Source of the DNA: Bacteroidia bacterium
Lineage (GTDB): Bacteria; Bacteroidota; Bacteroidia; NS11-12g; UBA955
Direction of reading: 5' to 3'
DNA length: 5,058 nt
NCBI GenBank assembly: GCA_023258655.1
Contig: JALQWO010000124.1
Span: 1-5,058 of the forward strand
Shown in pieces: positions 1 to 5,058 of this stretch. The position numbers were made by a program, and so were the translations under genes. Each line of letters begins with the position of its first letter. Within the stretch, counting starts at the first letter, position 1. Under the pieces are notes generated by a model that had not been told where the DNA came from, made no database searches, and saw only the letters and a program-made list of their open reading frames with translations.

Positions 1-181
1 AAACCGTTTGCACAATGATCGTAGGGATCACGATGTCAGGAAACTGCTCCTTGGGCAACGCGTTGTATGAGAATATACCCGCGATACTGATAAATATCGA
101 CAGGATATACATACTCGTTTTATTGTCGATACTCCAGCTGGTGGGACCGAATTCTTTAAAATTGAATTTGCTTTTGCTCAT
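1..181 (-). CDS. RND-family efflux transporter, inner-membrane permease (N-terminal 60 residues only)
   Basis: This is the start of an AcrB/MexB-type RND (resistance-nodulation-division) transporter, the proton-driven inner-membrane part of a tripartite efflux pump. The ATG is at 181-179 and the frame stays open to the window edge, so only about 60 of the roughly 1,000 or more residues usual for the family are visible. Residues 1-20 form a soluble leader containing the motif EFGPTSWSIDNKTS, which occupies the place of the shorter N-terminus of Proteobacterial AcrB. Residues 22-42 are hydrophobic and form the first membrane helix. They are followed by LPKEQFPDIVIPTIIV, the conserved start of the periplasmic porter domain (compare the LPxxxYPDIxPP pattern of AcrB). 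The start lies 10 bp after the stop of the membrane-fusion gene, with a C-rich, non-Shine-Dalgarno spacer. The transported substrate cannot be read from this fragment, and drug, metal or lipid export are all possible. Family call is firm; subfamily is open. Confidence 0.93.
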   Translation of the reverse strand, partial: MSKSKFNFKEFGPTSWSIDNKTSMYILSIFISIAGIFSYNALPKEQFPDIVIPTIIVQTV

Positions 182-191
182 GGGATAGGGA

Positions 192-1346
192 TTAGTTGCC
201 TTTCATCCACTCACCAGAAATGGCTTGACCGTCGTTCAATTCCTGATATCCTGCAGTGATTACCAAATCTCCTTCATTCAAACCCTTCAAAATCTCGGTC
301 TTGCTCTCGCTGGATTTGCCCAAAACAACCTGTCTGCGCTCGGCCACAAAGGTGTTACTGCCATTTTTGCCAGGAACCGTTTTTGCTACCACAACAAAAC
401 TGCCCGATTCTGTGGTCTGTATGCTATTGGAATTGACACTGATGGCGGATTTGTTTTCGTACTCTACGATCTTCAATTTGGCAATCATGTTGGGCTTCAA
501 ATTGTCCACTTTGGGCAATTTGGTTTCCACGCGGAAGGTTCTGTTCAAAGGGTCGATGTACTTGGCCGCAAAGGAAATGTAACTGTAGATTTCAGCATTC
601 AAATCGGGGAAGAAGATTTTGATTTTATCACCCGCCTTGATTTTCTTGGAGTGTGATTCAGCCACATCCGCTTTTACTTTGATATTGCCCATATTGACTA
701 CACGGAACAACGGCATACCTGGAGCAACGGCTTGACCTACTTTTGCATCAGCACTTTCCAACGTACCTGAAATAGGCGCTTTGATGTTGTACATGTCGAT
801 TTGCGCTTCCAAAGTACGCATGCTCTTTTCCAAGGCTTCTTTTTGGTTCTTGGCCGACAAATATTGAACTTCGGTACCAACACCTTTTTCCCACAGGCGC
901 TTTTGCTTTTCAAATAACGTGGTTACGAAGGCCAATTGTTGATTCAATTCGTTCCTGCCTTGTGAAATGGCGGTATTGTCTAATTGGGCCAATATCTGTC
1001 CCGCTGAAACTTGGGTGCCAGGTTGAACCAACACGCGAACCACAGTGCCTGGGACTTTGGGGGTTGCAATGGTGCTCTCATTGGCATCTGCCACGCCCTC
1101 AATGGAAATAAAACTCTGAAAAAGGTCTTTTTTTACGGTAATAACTTCCACGGTTTTGCCCAAATCGGCGGCTGCGCCAGCATTGAGTTCCTTTTCTAAT
1201 TTGTTCGCTTCGGTTTGTAACTTGGCGATTTCTTTCTTCAATGACTCCAATTTGGCCTTCTTGGCTTCAGGAGTGTTGGTTTTTTCACCGCAAGCAATCA
1301 TCAAGAATGTTGCGATCAGACTCATCGATACTATATAACGTTTCAT
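192..1346 (-). CDS. RND efflux periplasmic adaptor (membrane-fusion protein, HlyD/AcrA family), lipoprotein
   Basis: This 384-residue protein bridges the inner-membrane RND transporter and the TolC-type channel. Residues 1-18 are a signal peptide ending MIA before Cys19, a slightly loose lipobox that suggests lipid anchoring facing the periplasm. Residues about 27-56 form a strongly charged Lys/Glu/Leu coiled coil not present in classical AcrA. The usual adaptor domains follow: the first half of the lipoyl domain (about 92-125, with PKVPGTVVRVLVQPGTQV), an alpha-hairpin (about 128-186), the second lipoyl half (about 187-217, IKAPISGTLESADAKVGQAV), a beta-barrel (about 221-295) and a membrane-proximal domain (about 300-384). 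The lipoyl halves are structural only; no lipoylation is expected. Length is normal for the family. The start is 7 bp after the tolC-like stop (spacer ATCCTCC), and the transporter gene begins 10 bp downstream, so it is translated from the shared operon message. No His- or Met-rich metal-binding stretch is visible, which weakly disfavours a metal pump. Confidence 0.95.
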   Translation of the reverse strand: MKRYIVSMSLIATFLMIACGEKTNTPEAKKAKLESLKKEIAKLQTEANKLEKELNAGAAADLGKTVEVITVKKDLFQSFISIEGVADANESTIATPKVPGTVVRVLVQPGTQVSAGQILAQLDNTAISQGRNELNQQLAFVTTLFEKQKRLWEKGVGTEVQYLSAKNQKEALEKSMRTLEAQIDMYNIKAPISGTLESADAKVGQAVAPGMPLFRVVNMGNIKVKADVAESHSKKIKAGDKIKIFFPDLNAEIYSYISFAAKYIDPLNRTFRVETKLPKVDNLKPNMIAKLKIVEYENKSAISVNSNSIQTTESGSFVVVAKTVPGKNGSNTFVAERRQVVLGKSSESKTEILKGLNEGDLVITAGYQELNDGQAISGEWMKGN

Positions 1347-1353
1347 GGAGGAT

Positions 1354-2709
1354 TTATTTAATGGGGGTGCCAGTGGCGTGTTGTAATTCTATTTTTGAAA
1401 TGACCAAATCGTAAATGGCATTCATGTAATTGTTGGTGGCGGAGCGGAGTTCAGTTTCTGCCTGCATCATTTCCAAAGCACTGCCAACACCTTCTTTGTA
1501 TTTCAATGAGGCTTTGTCGTAAATGCGTTGCGCCAGCGCCAAATTGGCTTTTTGGTTTTCAGCTTGTTTCATGTTCACAGCATAGCTGTTTTTGGCATTT
1601 GTGTATTCAAACTCGGCAAAGCGATCAAAATTGGCCATGTCATTCTTGGCCTTTTCGATTTTGATGTTGGTCTCAGTCAATTTAGACCGGGTAAGTCCAC
1701 CCGCAAAAATCGGAACACGTAAGTTCAAACCATACATGGAAGAGGGAACCCACTCGTTGTTATCGGACAAATTGCTCTGAAAAAAGTTGAATTCGCTGCG
1801 CAGGGTACTTCTTTGTACTTGATAAAAACCAACCAAAGAGGGAAGGGCAGAGGCTTTGTAACGCTTGTTGTCCAATTGTCCCAAAGTGATGCTTTGATCC
1901 AAAATCTGGTGCTCGATGCGCTGACTTGCATTGAACGTGTTGACATCCAATCCACTCACATTCAAATTGGCTTCCAGTTGCTCGAGGTTGTCTGTGAGTT
2001 CCAATTCTGTGTTCATGGGCAACGCCATTTGGATCTTCAACGCATTTTTTGTGATGATGATGGCATTTTGCAATTTTTCACGCTGCAAATACAAATTGCT
2101 CAACGTAAAGTTCAATCGATCCACGTCCAAGGACTCCACAAATCCTTCCTTGTTCATTTCTTTTACCTCAAACGCGCTTTTTTCCAACAATTTGATATTT
2201 GCCTCTATCACATCGAGGTTCTTTTGTGTTGATACAGCCGTCACATAAGCTTTGGCAACATTCATTTGAAGGTCTTTGAGAGATTTGGCTTTGAGTAACT
2301 CACTCATTCCCATGAATGCTCTGGTGGCTTCCAGGCCCACGAAATAGGTGCCGTCAAACAACAATTGGCTCACACTCAAATTCGCATTGCTCGCAAACTC
2401 TTGCTGGAATCGAATGAAAATGTAATCCGGTGCCGATGAACCAGGAACTTTCGTGAAGTTGTTAACCCAGTTTCCTGGAATGGTCAGATACTGCTGATAA
2501 CCGGCGGACGCACTTACTTGGGGTAGTCCGTAAGAAGTGGTTTGCTTCACGGTTTCCTTGGCAATGCTCACGTCTAACTGGGCATTTTTGTAAGCGGTGT
2601 TGTTCTGCTCAGCAAAAGTGATTGCCTCACCAAAGCTGAATTTTTTGGTTTCTTGCGCCTCTACAGCGATCGTTCCAAAAAAGAGTGCGAAAAATATGAT
2701 GCGTTTCAT
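1354..2709 (-). CDS. TolC-family outer-membrane efflux channel
   Basis: This 451-residue protein is the outer-membrane exit duct of the pump, expected to work as a trimer with a beta-barrel in the outer membrane and a long alpha-helical tunnel in the periplasm. Residues 1-18 form a signal peptide (MKRIIFFALFFGTIAVEA, cleavage before QETKK). Residues 24-60 (FSFGEAITFAEQNN...) match the opening helix of the OEP family. The family's internal duplication is visible: LSVSQLLFDGTYF (111-123) in the first half and LNLRVPIFAGGLTRSKL (328-344) in the second, each ending a beta-strand and leading into long helices. The C-terminal helix carries YKEGVGSALEMMQAETEL (404-421). The frame is open from an ATG at 2739, which would add 10 residues (MENQSKLTSQ), but that start would overlap the upstream tetR by 22 bp and place polar residues before the signal peptide. 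The ATG at 2709 gives a clean signal peptide and an 8-bp spacer, like the other gaps in this operon. Confidence 0.94.
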   Translation of the reverse strand: MKRIIFFALFFGTIAVEAQETKKFSFGEAITFAEQNNTAYKNAQLDVSIAKETVKQTTSYGLPQVSASAGYQQYLTIPGNWVNNFTKVPGSSAPDYIFIRFQQEFASNANLSVSQLLFDGTYFVGLEATRAFMGMSELLKAKSLKDLQMNVAKAYVTAVSTQKNLDVIEANIKLLEKSAFEVKEMNKEGFVESLDVDRLNFTLSNLYLQREKLQNAIIITKNALKIQMALPMNTELELTDNLEQLEANLNVSGLDVNTFNASQRIEHQILDQSITLGQLDNKRYKASALPSLVGFYQVQRSTLRSEFNFFQSNLSDNNEWVPSSMYGLNLRVPIFAGGLTRSKLTETNIKIEKAKNDMANFDRFAEFEYTNAKNSYAVNMKQAENQKANLALAQRIYDKASLKYKEGVGSALEMMQAETELRSATNNYMNAIYDLVISKIELQHATGTPIK

Positions 2710-2717
2710 TTGTGATG

Positions 2718-3332
2718 TTAACTTGGATTGATTTTCCAATTGATGGCATTAATGGTCTCAATACCCTTGGGGGTGCTAATAGATCTTAGGTGGTATTTGA
2801 TGATTTCAATCAGAATGTCGTCCTGCGATGTGTTTATACTGTTCAACTCGGCACTTTCAAAAACATGGAACGACAACATAGAAAACGACTTTGCGATAAT
2901 TTCTGGATGGAAATCATGGTGATATAACCCAGCGTTCCGACCAAGCTCTATGTTAAACAATAAGTGCCTCACGATGTTTTTGCTGCGATGTTTTTCGAGC
3001 AATTCAAAGCTCTGAGGATGGTATTTTTTGAGGTCGTACAGCATCGATGGACTCATCTTGCGCTGATTGCTCATCAAATAGGTGGTAATCAAGTGAAATT
3101 GCTCTATGGCATTGGGCTCGGTGGTGATGATTTTCTCGATGGCCTCCTCGTTTTCGCGCATGTGCGATTCAACGGTAGACAAAACCAAACTCTCTTTGTC
3201 GCGAAAACACTTGTACAAGGTCTTTTTTGAGATAGAAATCTCTTTGGCCACGTCATCCATGGTGACGCTTTTCACCCCAAATCTGCGGAATAAACGCTCG
3301 GCAGTGGATTGTACACGGTGCACCAGTTCCAT
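2718..3332 (-). CDS. TetR/AcrR-family transcriptional regulator, probable repressor of the efflux operon
   Basis: This 204-residue protein has the TetR architecture. The N-terminal DNA-binding domain is residues about 5-50: a first helix with AERLFRRFGVKSVTMDDVAKE, then the helix-turn-helix ISISKKTLYKCFRDKESL (32-49) with the family-typical recognition-helix pattern KxTLYxxFxxKExL. The rest is a helical ligand-binding and dimerisation domain containing MLYDLKKYHPQSFELLEKHR, a pattern familiar from Bacteroidota TetR proteins. The frame can be extended to a TTG at 3344, but that codon falls inside the -7 promoter box (3342-3349) and would probably not be transcribed, so the ATG at 3332 is preferred. 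It is the first gene of the pump operon, with tolC starting 8 bp after its stop, so repressor and pump are likely made from one message and the protein probably autoregulates through the inverted repeat at 3368-3395. The inducing ligand cannot be inferred. Confidence 0.93.
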   Translation of the reverse strand: MELVHRVQSTAERLFRRFGVKSVTMDDVAKEISISKKTLYKCFRDKESLVLSTVESHMRENEEAIEKIITTEPNAIEQFHLITTYLMSNQRKMSPSMLYDLKKYHPQSFELLEKHRSKNIVRHLLFNIELGRNAGLYHHDFHPEIIAKSFSMLSFHVFESAELNSINTSQDDILIEIIKYHLRSISTPKGIETINAINWKINPS

Positions 3333-3341
3333 AAAGTGCCG

Positions 3342-3372
3342 CAAAGGTACAAGAGAAGGATCACAATGGAAA
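3342..3372 (-). promoter_or_regulatory. Bacteroidota-type sigma-ABfr promoter of the tetR-efflux operon
   Basis: On the minus strand, TACCTTTG at 3349-3342 is an exact match to the Bacteroidota -7 consensus TAnnTTTG. Nineteen bases upstream, TTTC (3372-3369) is one mismatch from the -33 element TTTG, and this spacing is within the usual range. Transcription would start near 3338, giving a leader of only about 4-8 nt before the tetR ATG at 3332. The -33 element lies inside the proximal arm of the 3368-3395 inverted repeat, so a protein bound there would block the promoter. The -7 match is seen directly; activity is inferred. Confidence 0.7.
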
Positions 3373-3395
3373 CTATTTTTGTGTTAAAAGTTTCC
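3368..3395. repeat. Perfect 7-bp inverted repeat, candidate TetR operator
   Basis: GGAAACT at 3368-3374 and AGTTTCC at 3389-3395 are exact reverse complements separated by 14 bp. The arms are 21 bp apart centre to centre, close to two helical turns, so both fall on the same DNA face, which suits binding by a symmetric dimer or pair of dimers. The proximal arm covers the putative -33 element of the operon promoter. No T-tract follows the repeat on either strand, so it does not look like an intrinsic terminator for sppA. Assignment as the operator of the adjacent TetR protein is inference from position and symmetry; TetR operators often have shorter spacing between half-sites. Confidence 0.5.
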
Positions 3396-3417
3396 TGCGG
3401 GGGTTTCGAATCGATGA

Positions 3418-5058
3418 TTAATGCATTTTTACCGACCAAGGTAGGAGATACTGTGGTCCAATCAAGTGTTGTATTTTCTCCGCTTCCTGAATGGTTTCAA
3501 TGGGTAAGCCGCTGGATTTCGCCGCATTCGTCCACTGTGTTTTGGCCATTTCGTCTTTGTTGAGTAATTGGCTCAGCCAATCCGCTTGTTCGGGATAGCT
3601 CACAACGCGGTATTCTTTGGTTTTGGATTTTCTCGCTGCGGCCAAAATCGCCCTGTCTAATCCGCCAAAATCATCAATCAGTCCCAGTGATTTCGCATCG
3701 ATGGCGGTGTACACCCGACCTTCAGCCAACGAAGCCACTTTTTCCTTGGTCATCTTACGTCCGGTGGACACGGTGGTTAGAAAGTCATCGTAAATACCAT
3801 TGATCATTTTCTGCATCATGGCTTTTTCTTTCTCGCTCAACGCACGATCTGGTCGCCATCCTGCCGACAATTCGCCCAATTCAACGGTTTCATAATGCAA
3901 TCCCAGTTTTTCGCCAAATAGCTGTTGTGTATTGGGAAGCAAAGCAAATACACCAATGGAACCTGTGATGGTATTGGGCAAAGCAAAAATGCTGTCGCCA
4001 ACACAACCCATGTAATATCCACCGCTGGCGGAAACATCCCCAAACGATACCATTACAGGCTTCACTTTTTTGCAAGCAATGATTTCATGGGCCATTTCAT
4101 CAGAAGCGTAGGCACTGCCACCGGGGGAATTGATGCGAATAACAATCGCCTTGATATCAGGGTCGTTTTGGGCTTTTTTCAGGGTTTTGATAAAGCTGCT
4201 ACTGCCAATTTGCTCATCGGGATTTTGTTTGCCGGGAAGAATATCTCCAACGGCATAAATGACAGCAATTTTATTTTCACTGTAGGGATAGGGGTCCACG
4301 TCTTTGGCATAGGTGGCAAATGCAAACCACTTGGTCTTTTCACTGTCCATCTTGCAAGCCCTGGCTATTTCTTTTCGCGCATCCGATTCGTAGTTCAGCG
4401 CGTCAACCATTCCCAATGCAAGCGCATCTTTTGGCATTTGGGCTTTGGCTTGCATAGCGATGTTCCAAACGCTGTCTTTGTTGAGTTTTCTACTTTTCGC
4501 TATGTTGCCAATCTGGTAATCATACAGTGACCGAATGTATTGGGTAACCTGCATTCGGTTTTCTTCAGACATGTTGGTTTGGGTGAAAGGCTCCACCGCA
4601 CTTTTGAATCTCCCCACGCGAAAAACTTGGAAGTCCACACCGAGTTTGTCGAAAAGTCCTTTGTACATCACAAACTTGGAAGAAATCCCATCGATTTCCA
4701 TCATGCCGCGGGGATTGCAAATGATTTTGTCGCAGGCAGAGGCAATGTAGTAGCCCATTTCGGAATACAAACCACTGTAGGCCACCACGGGCTTGCCCGA
4801 TTTTCTGAATTGTAATATGGCGTTACGAATTTCTTCGGCCGTAGCCATGCCACCACCATAACCACCACAATCCAAATAAATCCCTTTCACTTGGATGTCT
4901 TTTTCCGCTTTTTTCAGGCCATTCACAATATCGTTCAATCCCAAAGGTGATGCTTCCCCATTGCTTGCTGAGAGAATTTCATCCAGCGGGTTGCTGCTGC
5001 TCCGTTCTGCAACATCTCCCTCCAATGTCATGGTGAGAATGGTCGCCTCCGTCAGTTC
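3418..5058 (-). CDS. sppA: Signal peptide peptidase SppA, 67K type (5' end outside window)
   Basis: SppA is a membrane-anchored serine protease that degrades signal peptides left in the membrane after secretion, acting on the periplasmic side. The visible part is 546 residues; the frame runs through the window edge, so the N-terminus with its membrane anchor is missing. The ATG at 5031 sits inside a conserved strand (ILTMTLEGD) and is unlikely to be the true start. Numbering from that Met, two homologous S49 domains are visible. The N-domain supplies the general-base Lys143 in RFKSAVEPF, and the C-domain supplies the nucleophile Ser336 in DVSASGGYY, followed by NTITGSIGVF. The 193-residue Lys-Ser distance is close to that of E. 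coli SppA (Lys209/Ser409). The conserved INSPGGSAYASDEM (300-313) and GRVYTAIDAKSLGLIDDFGG (438-457) motifs are intact, so the enzyme should be active. The stop is 85 bp before tetR, and the gene's promoter is outside the window. Confidence 0.95.
   Translation of the reverse strand, partial: ELTEATILTMTLEGDVAERSSSNPLDEILSASNGEASPLGLNDIVNGLKKAEKDIQVKGIYLDCGGYGGGMATAEEIRNAILQFRKSGKPVVAYSGLYSEMGYYIASACDKIICNPRGMMEIDGISSKFVMYKGLFDKLGVDFQVFRVGRFKSAVEPFTQTNMSEENRMQVTQYIRSLYDYQIGNIAKSRKLNKDSVWNIAMQAKAQMPKDALALGMVDALNYESDARKEIARACKMDSEKTKWFAFATYAKDVDPYPYSENKIAVIYAVGDILPGKQNPDEQIGSSSFIKTLKKAQNDPDIKAIVIRINSPGGSAYASDEMAHEIIACKKVKPVMVSFGDVSASGGYYMGCVGDSIFALPNTITGSIGVFALLPNTQQLFGEKLGLHYETVELGELSAGWRPDRALSEKEKAMMQKMINGIYDDFLTTVSTGRKMTKEKVASLAEGRVYTAIDAKSLGLIDDFGGLDRAILAAARKSKTKEYRVVSYPEQADWLSQLLNKDEMAKTQWTNAAKSSGLPIETIQEAEKIQHLIGPQYLLPWSVKMH

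Noticed and set aside
225..656. A 143-codon open frame on the plus strand opposite the adaptor gene
   Set aside because: It is a shadow of the well-conserved beta-barrel and membrane-proximal domains; no recognisable protein features and no plus-strand gene context.
3317..3324. 8-bp palindrome GGTGCACC just inside the tetR coding region, considered as a second operator
   Set aside because: It is short, lies within codons of the first helix of the regulator, and has no matching copy near the promoter.
3333..3344. TTG start adding four residues to the TetR protein
   Set aside because: The codon is inside the -7 promoter element, so it should not be present on the transcript; an ATG follows four codons later at the expected N-terminus.
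3374..3381. TATTTTTG on the plus strand, an exact TAnnTTTG match suggesting a divergent promoter
   Set aside because: No -33 TTG or TTTG lies at suitable spacing upstream on that strand, the match falls in an A/T-rich run where chance hits are expected, and only the antisense of sppA lies downstream.
3368..3395. The inverted repeat as an intrinsic terminator of sppA
   Set aside because: The stem is only 7 bp with a 14-nt loop, and the bases after it on the minus strand (ATTGTGATCC) contain no T-tract.
3925..4530. A 201-codon open frame on the plus strand opposite sppA
   Set aside because: It lies entirely antisense to conserved SppA motifs, its translation resembles no family I recognise, and no promoter or partner gene on that strand supports it.
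1..5058. Search for an undescribed system (defence module, mobile element, CRISPR array, RNA gene)
   Set aside because: All sequence except 85 bp and three gaps of 7-10 bp is accounted for by five genes of known families in a familiar arrangement; no repeats, transposase fragments or structured RNA signatures were seen.

Overview
The window looks like chromosomal DNA from a member of the Bacteroidota. The evidence is a well-formed Bacteroidota-type -7 promoter element (TAnnTTTG), the absence of Shine-Dalgarno sequences in front of every visible start, and protein sequences that read like that phylum's versions of the families present. The RND pump begins with a soluble leader and a TSWSIDNKTS motif. 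The membrane-fusion protein is a lipoprotein with an added N-terminal coiled coil. I cannot fix the genus from sequence alone. Every gene supported here lies on the minus strand, so transcription runs from high to low coordinates.

Layout in transcription order: (1) 5058-3418, the signal peptide peptidase gene sppA, cut by the window edge at its 5' end. (2) An 85-bp gap (3333-3417) holding a promoter and a perfect 7-bp inverted repeat that overlaps its -33 region; it is the only intergenic space longer than 10 bp. (3) 3332-2718, a TetR/AcrR-family repressor. (4) 2709-1354, a TolC-family outer-membrane channel. (5) 1346-192, a periplasmic membrane-fusion lipoprotein. (6) 181-1, the first 60 codons of the RND inner-membrane transporter, cut by the other window edge.

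Genes 3-6 are separated by only 8, 7 and 10 bp and form one tightly packed operon: a complete tripartite RND efflux pump led by its probable regulator. The likely logic is that the TetR protein binds the inverted repeat, represses its own promoter and with it the whole pump, and is released by a ligand that cannot be named from sequence. The channel, adaptor and transporter would then assemble into one envelope-spanning export machine. sppA is an envelope-maintenance gene that appears to be a neighbour with its own upstream promoter outside the window. No clear intrinsic terminator separates it from the pump operon, so read-through is possible.

No RNA genes, mobile elements, CRISPR arrays or broken genes were seen. 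The gene content is ordinary for this phylum and I see no previously undescribed system. The most useful leads are the regulatory region at 3333-3417 and two start-codon decisions (tetR and tolC).
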